36,606 nt of DNA from Deltaproteobacteria bacterium (lineage in GTDB: Bacteria > Myxococcota > SpSt-1050): NCBI GenBank assembly GCA_026416535.1, contig JAOAFA010000032.1, forward strand, positions 1 to 36,606, written 5' to 3'. The position numbers and the translations under genes were made by a program. Below the pieces are notes generated by a model, which saw nothing but the letters and a program-made list of their open reading frames with translations, was not told the origin of the DNA and did not search any database. The number at the start of each line of letters is the position of its first letter. The stretch's first letter is position 1. Shown in pieces: positions 25,490 through 32,826 of the stretch.

Positions 25490-25924
25490 TTGAGTGAAAA
25501 GAAGATTAGATTGATGATTATTGATGATGAACCTCAAATAAGGAAAGTTCTCTCCTATATTATTTTAAATTCCGAGATTGAAAAATTCGAAATCATTGAG
25601 ATAGAGACCGCAGAGGATGCGCTGAGAATGCTTAAGGTTAAAGAGCCAGATATTATTATTTGTGACTATCTCCTGGAAAATACGAGTGGAATTGACTTTT
25701 TTAAAAAGATTAGTGTAGATTATCCTTTTGTGGTAAAGATACTGATTAGTGGCAATGTTAATTATGGGGAATTAAGAGATGCTGTTTTAAGGGGTGCTGT
25801 TTTTAAATTTTTGTCTAAACCGTTCAATGAGGAAGAGATTCTAAGTGTGTTAAAAGAGGCAGTAATAAAGGTTAGAGACAATTATCAGAAAAAGGACCTT
25901 GCGGAAAGGCTAAAGGATTTTTAA
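25490..25924 (+). CDS. Single-domain response regulator (CheY-like receiver)
   Basis: A 144-residue receiver domain with no output domain. The acidic pocket is Asp12/Asp13 in LMIIDDEPQIRK; the phosphoacceptor is Asp59 in IIICDYLLENTSG; the switch Ser is in KILISGN and the conserved Lys in FKFLSKPFNEEE. The start is TTG at 25490, ten bases after GAGAGGG; the alternative ATG at Met9 would cut into the first strand. An extra tail (about 120-144) is charged and helical. No histidine kinase is adjacent. It ends the yggS-to-PilZ run and may link phosphorelay to c-di-GMP through its neighbour (inference). Confidence 0.9.
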   Translation: MSEKKIRLMIIDDEPQIRKVLSYIILNSEIEKFEIIEIETAEDALRMLKVKEPDIIICDYLLENTSGIDFFKKISVDYPFVVKILISGNVNYGELRDAVLRGAVFKFLSKPFNEEEILSVLKEAVIKVRDNYQKKDLAERLKDF

Positions 25925-25934
25925 TTTAATTATA

Positions 25935-25963
25935 TTGACATAATAGAGTTTTAGTATTAGAAA
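25935..25963 (+). promoter_or_regulatory. Possible promoter for the S1 leader
   Basis: A perfect TTGACA lies at 25935-25940. The best -10 at 17 spacing is TAGAAA (25958-25963), a poor match. It would place transcription start near 25970, at the edge of the folded leader. Confidence 0.3.
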
Positions 25964-25970
25964 TTCTACT

Positions 25971-26050
25971 CCCTTGTCGGTTCCGATATCCGCCCGTATC
26001 TGGAGCCGAGCTTGGAATATTAACATTCCCCTGATAGGGCGGTGTCAGGG
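25971..26050 (+). ncRNA. Structured leader RNA upstream of the S1 gene (candidate cis-regulator)
   Basis: CCGCCC (25990-25995), a bulged G, and UAUC (25997-26000) pair with GAUA (26033-26036) and GGGCGG (26037-26042), giving ten pairs with one bulge. Inside, GGAAU (26014-26018) pairs with AUUCC (26025-26029), GG (26002-26003) can pair with CC (26030-26031), and AGC/GCU (26004-26012) may form a mini-hairpin. UCGGUUCCGA (25977-25986) is a palindrome on the 5' side. There is no T-run, so it is not a terminator. It ends 11 bases before the AAAGGA ribosome site. I recognise no known riboswitch; S1 autoregulation is a natural guess. Confidence 0.55.
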
Positions 26051-26071
26051 TATTATTTGGAAAGGATTTAG

Positions 26072-27415
26072 ATGGAAGAAAAGATTAAAGAAGTAGGTAA
26101 GATTGAGAGTTTTAATGACAAGAAGTTTGGAGATTCGGAAGAGTCGTTTGCCAAGCTACTTGAAGAGTCTGGACAAAAGAGAATAGGTCCTCAAGAAGGA
26201 GAGTTGATCAAGGGGAAAGTAGTAAAAGTTCAAAAGGATTTTGTATTAGTGGATGTTGGTTTGAAATCTGAAGGGAAGATAAATATACTTGAATTTGGGA
26301 CTAAAATTCCCAAGGAAGGTGACATAATAGAGGTATTACTTGAACAGTATGAAGACAACGAGGGTCTTATAGTCTTATCTAAAGAAAAGGCTGATAAGAT
26401 AAAGGTGTGGGATGATATAACCTATGCCTATGAACATAACAAACCTATAGAAGGGACAATTGTCGCTAAAGTAAATAAAGGATTATCTGTTGATATCGGT
26501 GTAAGGGCATTCCTACCTGGGTCACACATAGATTTAAGACCCGTAAAAAATTTCGAGAAGCTCATAGGTACTACTGCTAAATTTAAGATTATAAAATTCA
26601 ACAAAAAGAGGGGAAATATTGTCCTTTCTCGTAGACAGATTCTTGAAGAAGAAAGGGAAGAGCTCCGAAGGGAGACATTAGCTAAATTGAAAGAAGGAGA
26701 GATTGTAAAAGGGACGGTAAAAAATATTACAGAATATGGGGTGTTTATAGATTTAGGTGGAGTAGATGGACTATTACATATATCTTATATTACATGGGGG
26801 AGGATAAATCACCCTGAAGAGCAGTTTAAGATAGGAGATGAGGTTCAGGTTAAAGTATTAAAATATGATAAGGCAAATGAAAAAGTTTCGCTCGGGTTGA
26901 AGCAGCTAACAGAGGATCCGTGGCTTAGGGTTCATGAAAAGTATCCGATCGGCACAAAAGTAAAAGGTAAGATTGTAAGTCTTCCTGATTATGGGATCTT
27001 TGTAGAGATTGAACCAGGTGTTGAGGGACTTGTCCACGTAAGTGAGATAAGTTGGACCAAAAAGAGCAAAAATCCATTAAAGAACTTTAACTTAGGGGAT
27101 ATTGTGGAGGCTGTTGTTTTAGATGTGGATCCAGCAAACAGAAAGATCTCTCTTGGGATGAAGCAGTTAGAGCCTAATCCATGGCTTTTGCTGAAGGAAA
27201 AATTCCCTATAGGGACCAGGGTAAAAGGTAGAATAAAGAATATCACAGATTTTGGAGTGTTTATTGGAGTGGATGAGGGCATTGATGGACTCGTACACAT
27301 ATCGGATTTGACATGGTCCCAGAGGATAAAACATCCAGGTGAACTTTATCGAAAGGGCGATGAGGTGGAGGCTGTTGTTCTCAAGGTCGCCGTTGAAAAT
27401 GAGAGATTCTCATGA
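26072..27415 (+). CDS. rpsA: Ribosomal protein S1, domains 1-5, cut by an in-frame TGA
   Basis: A 447-residue product with five S1 (OB-fold RNA-binding) domains, beginning near GELIKGKVVKV, KPIEGTIVAKV, GEIVKGTVKNI, GTKVKGKIVSL and GTRVKGRIKNI. S1 brings mRNA to the 30S ribosome. The frame ends at TGA 27413-27415, in the block where earlier repeats read KVSLGLKQL and KISLGMKQL. Here it reads RFS-stop-GIKHLNPDPW, so the stop sits exactly at the conserved Leu. The same frame stays open to 27811 and holds a sixth S1 domain; the whole would be 579 residues, close to the six-domain S1 of E. coli (557). TTA-to-TGA is one base change. It may be a real nonsense change, a sequence error or readthrough. 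Confidence 0.9.
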   Translation: MEEKIKEVGKIESFNDKKFGDSEESFAKLLEESGQKRIGPQEGELIKGKVVKVQKDFVLVDVGLKSEGKINILEFGTKIPKEGDIIEVLLEQYEDNEGLIVLSKEKADKIKVWDDITYAYEHNKPIEGTIVAKVNKGLSVDIGVRAFLPGSHIDLRPVKNFEKLIGTTAKFKIIKFNKKRGNIVLSRRQILEEEREELRRETLAKLKEGEIVKGTVKNITEYGVFIDLGGVDGLLHISYITWGRINHPEEQFKIGDEVQVKVLKYDKANEKVSLGLKQLTEDPWLRVHEKYPIGTKVKGKIVSLPDYGIFVEIEPGVEGLVHVSEISWTKKSKNPLKNFNLGDIVEAVVLDVDPANRKISLGMKQLEPNPWLLLKEKFPIGTRVKGRIKNITDFGVFIGVDEGIDGLVHISDLTWSQRIKHPGELYRKGDEVEAVVLKVAVENERFS

Positions 27416-27454
27416 GGAATAAAACATCTTAACCCTGATCCTTGGACTAGGTTT

Positions 27455-27811
27455 ATGGATGAGTACTCCGTTGGTTCGAAAGTTCAGGGTAAGGTTGTGA
27501 AAGTTACCGATTTTGGAGCATTCGTAGAAATAATTCCTGGAATAGAAGGACTCTTGCACGTAAGTGAGATGAAAGAGGAGAGGATAGATAACCCCAAACA
27601 GGTTGTAAAAGAAGGTGATATTGTAAGAGTAATGATTATTGATATAAATCAGAATGACAGGAAAGTGGCGCTCTCAATGAAAGCACTTGTGAAGTTAGGA
27701 GAGGAGGAAGACTATAGGGCATACCAACAGAAAGAAGAGGATTCGAGAGGTAAATTAGGAGATATATTAAAACAGGAAGGTATTTTGGAGCAGTTTAAGA
27801 AAGAAAAATGA
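27455..27811 (+). CDS. Sixth S1 domain of ribosomal protein S1, separated by the in-frame TGA
   Basis: This is the continuation of the upstream frame. From the codon after the TGA (27416), 13 codons read GIKHLNPDPWTRF; the first in-frame ATG is 27455. The 118 residues contain a full S1 domain (GSKVQGKVVKVTDFGAFVEI, GIEGLLHVSEM) and an acidic tail. There is no good Shine-Dalgarno before the ATG, so independent translation looks weak. Most likely this is the C-terminal domain of one S1 protein, lost only if the TGA is real and not read through. sppA begins nine bases after its stop. Confidence 0.75.
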   Translation: MDEYSVGSKVQGKVVKVTDFGAFVEIIPGIEGLLHVSEMKEERIDNPKQVVKEGDIVRVMIIDINQNDRKVALSMKALVKLGEEEDYRAYQQKEEDSRGKLGDILKQEGILEQFKKEK

Positions 27812-27820
27812 TCAGCGATA

Positions 27821-28705
27821 ATGAATTCCATTAAGAATTTAATAATATTAATAGCGTTAAGCTGTAGCCTTCTGTGTGGATGTTTTTTCCCAGTAATAGA
27901 CAAGGATAAAATTATTAGTGGTCCAGTGATAGGAGTTATTGAAATAAAAGGGATAATTGAAGATTCAAAGCAGGTTTTAAAAAACCTTAAGAGGTTTCTA
28001 TCAGATACTAATGTCAGAGGAATATTGATTAGAGTTGATTCACCAGGTGGAACAATTGGTCCAACACAAGAAATATACAGTGAAATTAGAAAGGCGTCCA
28101 AGAAGAAAAAGGTATATGTTTCTATAGGTAATGTAGCGGCCTCGGGTGGATATTATATAGCTTGTGCAGGTGAAAAGATTTTTGCAAACCCTGGATCTAT
28201 TACTGGTTCTATTGGTGTAATAGTTCAAACGGTGAACATAGAACAGCTCGTAAAATTTATGAAGATTGATGTAGAGACAATAAAAAGTGGAAAGTACAAA
28301 GATATTGGAAATCCATTCAAAGAGCTTACACCCGAAGATAGGGAGATGCTAATTAAAGTAACGACAGATATTCATGCCCAATTTGTAGAAGACATATCCA
28401 GGGCCAGGGGAATCTCCAAAGAGAAAATAAAGGAGATATCAGATGGACGTATAATGACAGGGCTATTGGCCAAAGAATATGGACTTATAGATGAGATCGG
28501 TTCTATTGAGGATGCCATAGAAATGTTATGGAAAGACCTAAATCTATCAGGAGAACCTAAAACTATTTATCCTAAAAGACAAACTCCTTCATTTTTTAGG
28601 GAGTTTATTGATTCTATATCTGAGGATGTTGAAGAAAGACTTAATCTTAGAAATAGAGGTCTCTCATTTTGGTTTCTTACCCCTTATGGATTGGACATAA
28701 GGTAG
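27821..28705 (+). CDS. sppA: Signal peptide peptidase SppA (36K type), probable lipoprotein
   Basis: A 294-residue serine-lysine protease of the ClpP/crotonase-like fold that breaks down leftover signal peptides in the membrane. Catalytic Ser lies in NVAASGGYYIACAG and the catalytic Lys in KSGKYKDIGNPF; PGSITGSIGV is the usual following strand and IRVDSPGGTIGPTQEIY the first substrate-binding strand. Length matches the half-size SppA_36K type that works as a tetramer or octamer. Instead of a plain anchor the N-terminus ends in LLCGC (Cys21), a lipobox, so it may be lipid-anchored. The start is the ATG at 27821, nine bases after the S1 stop. Confidence 0.92.
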   Translation: MNSIKNLIILIALSCSLLCGCFFPVIDKDKIISGPVIGVIEIKGIIEDSKQVLKNLKRFLSDTNVRGILIRVDSPGGTIGPTQEIYSEIRKASKKKKVYVSIGNVAASGGYYIACAGEKIFANPGSITGSIGVIVQTVNIEQLVKFMKIDVETIKSGKYKDIGNPFKELTPEDREMLIKVTTDIHAQFVEDISRARGISKEKIKEISDGRIMTGLLAKEYGLIDEIGSIEDAIEMLWKDLNLSGEPKTIYPKRQTPSFFREFIDSISEDVEERLNLRNRGLSFWFLTPYGLDIR

Positions 28706-28806
28706 GCAAAAAGTAATTTTTTATATCACGGCTATTCAATAATTTGTTAGAACCATTTTCGTTAAGGATTTATGGGGTAGATAGCCTATTATAGAGAAGT
28801 ATGATT

Positions 28807-30384
28807 CTATAGGTATGGTCCGGCATCTATTACCTTTGGATCAGCCCCTGATCTAAATCTTTCAAAATTTTTATTAAACATCTCTATAAGCGCTCTCATT
28901 TTTTCCCTGTAAAACTCCTTGTTGGGCCATGTATTTTCAGGAATCAAGACTTTACTATCTACTCCTGGGATTTTTTCCGGGATGAGAAGGTTTAAATTAC
29001 CGAGCTTTATAAATTTTGCATTTGCCAAATCCTCAGTGAGAACAGCATTGATGATCGATCTTGTTAATTCGATACTCATCCTTCTACCTATACCGTATGG
29101 ACCACCACTCCACCCAGTGTTTATCAACCAACAATTAGCCCTAAATTTTTTCATTTTATCAGATAGCATCCTTGCATAAATCCAAGGGCTTCTCGGCAGA
29201 AAAGGTGCTCCAAAGCATGCAGAAAATGTTGCTTGAGGTTCTTTGATTCCAGATTCGGTGCCAGCTACCTTTGCCGTATAGCCGGATAGGAAGTGGTACA
29301 TTGCTGCTTCAGGCTCTAATTTGGCGATCGGTGGTAATATGCCAAATGCATCAGCTGTGAGGAAAAAGATATTCCTTGGATGATCACCTATTCCGTCTAT
29401 CACTACTTCCGGGATATAATCTACAGGATATGTGGCTCTTGTATTCTCTGTAATAGATGCATCATCATAGTCTACTATCCTGGTCTCGTCATCGTATATT
29501 ACATTTTCAAGAATTGATCCAAATTTTATTGAATTGTATATAAGTGGTTCTGAGACCTTGCTTAACCTAATTACTTTTGCATAGCAACCACCTTCAAAAT
29601 TAAAAATACCTTTTTCACTCCAACCGTGCTCATCGTCACCTATGAGTCTTCTGCTTGGATCTGCTGATAATGTCGTCTTTCCAGTACCTGATAAACCAAA
29701 GAATATAGCAGTATCTCCTTTAGCACCTACATTAGCAGAGCAATGCATCGGGAATACCCCTCTATCAGGCATTAGATAGTTCATAACTGAAAAAATACTC
29801 TTTTTTATTTCACCTCCATAATTGGAGCCACAAATTAGTACTGACCTCTGTTTAAAATTTATTACAATAGCTGTATTTGATCTCACCATATCTTTTTCAC
29901 CATCAAGTTTAAGATTGCCACAGGCATAAACAGTGAAATCTGGCTCAAAGTCCAACAATTCCTCCTTTTTAGGTCTTAGAAAGAGTGTAGTGGCAAATAA
30001 TGCATGCCATGCCTGTTGGGCGACAACTCTTATCCTTAGCCTATAGTCGGGATCGGCACCAACAAATCCATCGAAAACAAATACCTCTTTCCTTCTGAGA
30101 AAGCTCTGAATTTTGAGAAAGATATGATTGTAGGCGTCTTCTGAGATTGGGATATTAACCTTATTCCAGTCTATATTTGACTCTGTTGAACTCTCTCTTA
30201 CAATATAGCGATCATTTGGAGATCTTCCTGTTCTCTCTCCTGTTCTAACCAAAAGGGTTCCATTTAATGCCAGAATCCCTTCATCTCTTTTAATACTTGC
30301 CTCAATTAACTTTGGAACACTAAGATTTCGATAATATGAAATACATTCAATACCATTTGATTGAAACCACGAACTTATGTTCAT
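28807..30384 (-). CDS. pckA: Phosphoenolpyruvate carboxykinase (ATP)
   Basis: A 525-residue ATP-dependent PEP carboxykinase: oxaloacetate plus ATP gives PEP, CO2 and ADP, the entry to gluconeogenesis. Visible: RTGERTGRSPNDRYIV near the N-terminus, the P-loop GLSGTGKTTLSADPSR, the metal site RLIGDDEHGWS, GGCYAKVI, RATYPVDYIP, and LTADAFGILPPIAKL. Length is typical (about 530). The glucogenic role fits a heterotroph or amino-acid user. It has its own promoter at 30458-30430 (minus), with a dyad at the predicted start of transcription. Monocistronic as far as the window shows. Confidence 0.97.
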   Translation of the reverse strand: MNISSWFQSNGIECISYYRNLSVPKLIEASIKRDEGILALNGTLLVRTGERTGRSPNDRYIVRESSTESNIDWNKVNIPISEDAYNHIFLKIQSFLRRKEVFVFDGFVGADPDYRLRIRVVAQQAWHALFATTLFLRPKKEELLDFEPDFTVYACGNLKLDGEKDMVRSNTAIVINFKQRSVLICGSNYGGEIKKSIFSVMNYLMPDRGVFPMHCSANVGAKGDTAIFFGLSGTGKTTLSADPSRRLIGDDEHGWSEKGIFNFEGGCYAKVIRLSKVSEPLIYNSIKFGSILENVIYDDETRIVDYDDASITENTRATYPVDYIPEVVIDGIGDHPRNIFFLTADAFGILPPIAKLEPEAAMYHFLSGYTAKVAGTESGIKEPQATFSACFGAPFLPRSPWIYARMLSDKMKKFRANCWLINTGWSGGPYGIGRRMSIELTRSIINAVLTEDLANAKFIKLGNLNLLIPEKIPGVDSKVLIPENTWPNKEFYREKMRALIEMFNKNFERFRSGADPKVIDAGPYL

Positions 30385-30410
30385 TGCTGGTACTCCCTAC
30401 TTGCTAATAA

Positions 30411-30426
30411 AATCCTTCTTAGGATT
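30411..30426. promoter_or_regulatory. Dyad at the pckA transcription start, candidate operator
   Basis: AATCCT (30411-30416), TCTT, AGGATT (30421-30426) is a perfect 6-4-6 inverted repeat. It overlaps the predicted start of transcription of pckA (about 30423) and would also fold as a short leader hairpin. Role inferred from position. Confidence 0.35.
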
Positions 30427-30429
30427 GCT

Positions 30430-30458
30430 ATATTAAATAAACTCCATCTGTTTATCAA
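30430..30458 (-). promoter_or_regulatory. Promoter for pckA
   Basis: On the minus strand TTGATA (30458-30453) and TAATAT (30435-30430) are 17 bases apart, 45 bases before the ATG at 30384; GGGAG serves as ribosome site. The remaining gap to the TetR gene (30459-30812) shows no convincing gene; a 38-codon minus-strand open stretch at about 30433-30552 has no start. Confidence 0.5.
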
Positions 30459-30812
30459 AACTAACCGCCTCAACCTTGATTCTACATAATTCTATTATAT
30501 CTTTCAAAAACTCTCTGAATATTTTTCTAAGTTGATAGAACCATTTTTTAGGTTATTTGAGTATCTATCTCTTAAAAAATGAATCAGGATTTTTGGATTA
30601 TTCATTCATGCCTCCAATTAAGTTTAATTTAAACCATCATATCCTATAAAAATCAATAAAATTGATGTGATGTCAATCTTTTTACATTATTTTAGGAAAT
30701 ACGACTGAATGTGTATTCTGACATATCCTAAATGATCTTCGTTGATTTTGTGTTGAAATACCCAAGATGTATCTTGTTATTGAAGTGGATCAATTTACTT
30801 TACAAATATTAC

Positions 30813-30862
30813 TTGACAACATGGGTCAGAACAGAGATAATATAATTTGGATGGATGTCCAA
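30813..30862 (+). promoter_or_regulatory. Promoter and possible operators of the TetR/radical SAM operon
   Basis: TTGACA (30813-30818) and GATAAT (30836-30841) are 17 bases apart. Two inverted repeats flank the -10: TGAC-7-GTCA (30814-30828), overlapping the -35, and TTGGA-6-TCCAA (30847-30862), between the predicted transcript start and the ATG at 30868. Either could be the autoregulatory site of the TetR protein (inference). No clear Shine-Dalgarno is present, so the second repeat may also affect translation. Confidence 0.5.
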
Positions 30863-30867
30863 CTTAA

Positions 30868-31500
30868 ATGAGTAGAAGACTTGTAGCACATCTGAGAAGA
30901 GAACAAATATTAAATGGACTATATAAGAGTATTGTGAAAAAGGGTTTTCTTAAAACCTCAATTACCGATATATCAAAGAAGGGGAGAATAGCTAGGGGGA
31001 TTATACATTATTATTTCAAGAACAAAGAAGAGATGCTCTCAGAACTTATGAAACAGCTTAGCAACAAATATGTAGTAGGATTAAGAAAATACATCAACAG
31101 ATTTGAGTCACCTATTGACAAACTAAATGCCTTTGTGGATTATCATTTATTAAGGGATGAAGAAGATTTGTATGGTTTGATGGCTGTGTGGATAGAGTAT
31201 TGGGGGCAGAGCATAAGGAATAAGGCTGTAAATAAGATAATCTTTAATCTTCAAGATGAAATAAGAAAAATACTTGATGATATAATGAATGAGGGGATTA
31301 GTAGAGGAATTTTTATCAATGGGAATAGTAGGGCTGTTGCATCTATATTACTTGCTGTTATGGAAGGAACTATGCTTCAATGGCGTGTTAATAGAGAGTC
31401 TGTTAATCTTAGAGATTTATATTCAGAATTGAAAAAAATAATTTTGTTGTTTAAAAGGAAAAATTTTTTACAAGGAGTTAGCTATGGAAAAGAAGTGTGA
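30868..31500 (+). CDS. TetR/AcrR family transcriptional regulator
   Basis: A 210-residue repressor-type protein. The N-terminal helix-turn-helix is typical: RREQILNGLYKSIVKKGF, then TSITDISKKGRIARGIIHYYFKNKEEML. The C-terminal part resembles the BetI-like ligand-binding domain (YGLMAVWIEYWGQ, ASILLAVMEGTMLQWR). It overlaps the radical SAM gene by 17 bases, so it almost certainly controls that gene together with itself. The ligand is unknown; the substrate or product of the radical SAM enzyme is a fair guess. The start ATG at 30868 matches the promoter position. Confidence 0.92.
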   Translation: MSRRLVAHLRREQILNGLYKSIVKKGFLKTSITDISKKGRIARGIIHYYFKNKEEMLSELMKQLSNKYVVGLRKYINRFESPIDKLNAFVDYHLLRDEEDLYGLMAVWIEYWGQSIRNKAVNKIIFNLQDEIRKILDDIMNEGISRGIFINGNSRAVASILLAVMEGTMLQWRVNRESVNLRDLYSELKKIILLFKRKNFLQGVSYGKEV

Positions 31501-32731
31501 ATTGAAGGATCCCTCTGTGTTGGAGAATTTCGAAATTGATCTTATAGATGGGAAATTAGTTGCTAGGAAGGTTGGTGAGATGCCTGATGAGGCATTTGCC
31601 TATGTTGTAAAGACTACCGAACGTTTCAATAAATTTAAATTAGTAGGCTATTTTAGAGGAGCAAGGTCAGTCTCATTTTTTGCTCCACCTTTACCATCTA
31701 AGGCAGGCAAAAGAGAACTTGTTTATAGACTAAGGAGAGTATATTTAAAGGAGAGAATTCCAGCTGCGGCAACCTTAGGTATTACTTATGCCTGTCAGCT
31801 GGATTGTTATCATTGCTCAGCCCAACTCTCAAAAGATCCAAACAGAAAGTGGCTCACTACTGACCAATGGAAAAAAATTATATCAGATACAATTGAGATG
31901 GGGTGTACTAATATTATTTACACCGGTGGCGAACCCCTTGTAAGAAAAGATATCTTCGAACTCGTTGAATTTGTAGATAAAGATAAGGCAACAGTTGTTA
32001 TGTTTACTAATGGCGAACTTCATACAGAGGAAAATCTGAAAAGACTTAAGGAAGCGGGTATATATGCAATTTTTATTAGTCTTGATTCACCTTATGAAGA
32101 AGTCCATGACCACCTCAGAAAGAGGCCGGGGCTTTACAAAAAGGTTATGAGGTCCGTTGAGATATGCAAAAGGCTTGATATATTGGTAGGTTTCTCCTCT
32201 TATATTACTCATGATAGGTATCAAAAGGGAGAGCTAAAAGATCTAATGGAATTAGGTAAAAATGTGGGAGTGTGTGAGATTGTCCTATTTGATGCAGTCC
32301 CCACGGGTGCCTTCATGCGTAAGACAGACATATTGCTTACTGCTGAGGATAAAGAAGGAATTATGAGAGAAACGTTGGAATACTTTAAGAAACCAGAATA
32401 TCCGACCTTAACAGCTCAGGCTTATGTAAATTCTCCAATTTCCATGGGTTGCTTTGCTGCATATAACCAGTACTATATGACGGCCTATGGTGATATGACT
32501 CCGTGTGATTTTACGCCGATTTCTTTTGGGAATGCTGTTGAAGAAGGCACTAAGACCGTATGGGAGAGAATGACGAATCACCCTGTGTATAAAAAGAGAC
32601 ACCAGATGTGTAGGATGCAAACACCTGAATTTAGAAAAAAATATATTGATAGAATCCCCGACGATGCGATCTTGCCTTATCCGATAAGTCTTTTGGAAGA
32701 TATCGATACAAGGGCCGCTGATTGTAAATAA
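31484..32731 (+). CDS. Radical SAM enzyme with SPASM-like C-terminal domain
   Basis: A 415-residue radical SAM protein. The [4Fe-4S]-SAM motif CxxxCxxC is CQLDCYHC at Cys104, Cys108 and Cys111; the GGEP-type SAM motif is YTGGEPLVRKD. About 100 residues precede the core, more than usual, with no recognised domain. The C-terminal region has CFAAYNQYYMTAYGDMTPC (the Cx12-13Gx4C start of SPASM), a Cys in HQMCRMQ and a final ADCK Cys, fewer Cys than full SPASM. Such enzymes modify peptides or small molecules. No precursor peptide gene was found nearby. It overlaps the TetR gene by 17 bases; the role is unknown. Confidence 0.9.
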   Translation: MEKKCELKDPSVLENFEIDLIDGKLVARKVGEMPDEAFAYVVKTTERFNKFKLVGYFRGARSVSFFAPPLPSKAGKRELVYRLRRVYLKERIPAAATLGITYACQLDCYHCSAQLSKDPNRKWLTTDQWKKIISDTIEMGCTNIIYTGGEPLVRKDIFELVEFVDKDKATVVMFTNGELHTEENLKRLKEAGIYAIFISLDSPYEEVHDHLRKRPGLYKKVMRSVEICKRLDILVGFSSYITHDRYQKGELKDLMELGKNVGVCEIVLFDAVPTGAFMRKTDILLTAEDKEGIMRETLEYFKKPEYPTLTAQAYVNSPISMGCFAAYNQYYMTAYGDMTPCDFTPISFGNAVEEGTKTVWERMTNHPVYKKRHQMCRMQTPEFRKKYIDRIPDDAILPYPISLLEDIDTRAADCK

Positions 32732-32735
32732 TAGC

Positions 32736-32760
32736 ATTGATCTAATTATCAATTTACTCT
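32736..32760 (+). terminator. Weak AT-rich hairpin between convergent genes
   Basis: ATTGAT (32736-32741), loop CTAATT, and ATCAAT (32748-32753) form a six-pair stem just after the radical SAM stop, followed by TTACTCTTTG. The stem is AT-rich and the T-run is poor, so this is a weak candidate. Confidence 0.25.
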
Positions 32761-32826
32761 TTGTATATCTTACTGAATAAACGGAAAATTTGAATGGTTA
32801 TTTTTAGAATTTTTATTTTTACAAGT

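Noticed and set aside
27413-27415. Selenocysteine reading of the in-frame TGA in S1
   Set aside because: The aligned residue in sister repeats is Leu, not Cys, and I see no clear selenocysteine insertion hairpin just after it.
28785-28813. Inverted repeat CCTATTATAGA / TCTATAGG at the end of pckA
   Set aside because: It overlaps the pckA stop, has a ten-base loop and AT-only core and no T-run on either strand, so a terminator call is not supported.
30433-30552. 38-codon open minus-strand stretch upstream of pckA reading like a protein tail (KKWFYQLRKIFREFL)
   Set aside because: No start codon, interrupted at its beginning, and overlaps the pckA promoter; could be gene debris but cannot be supported.
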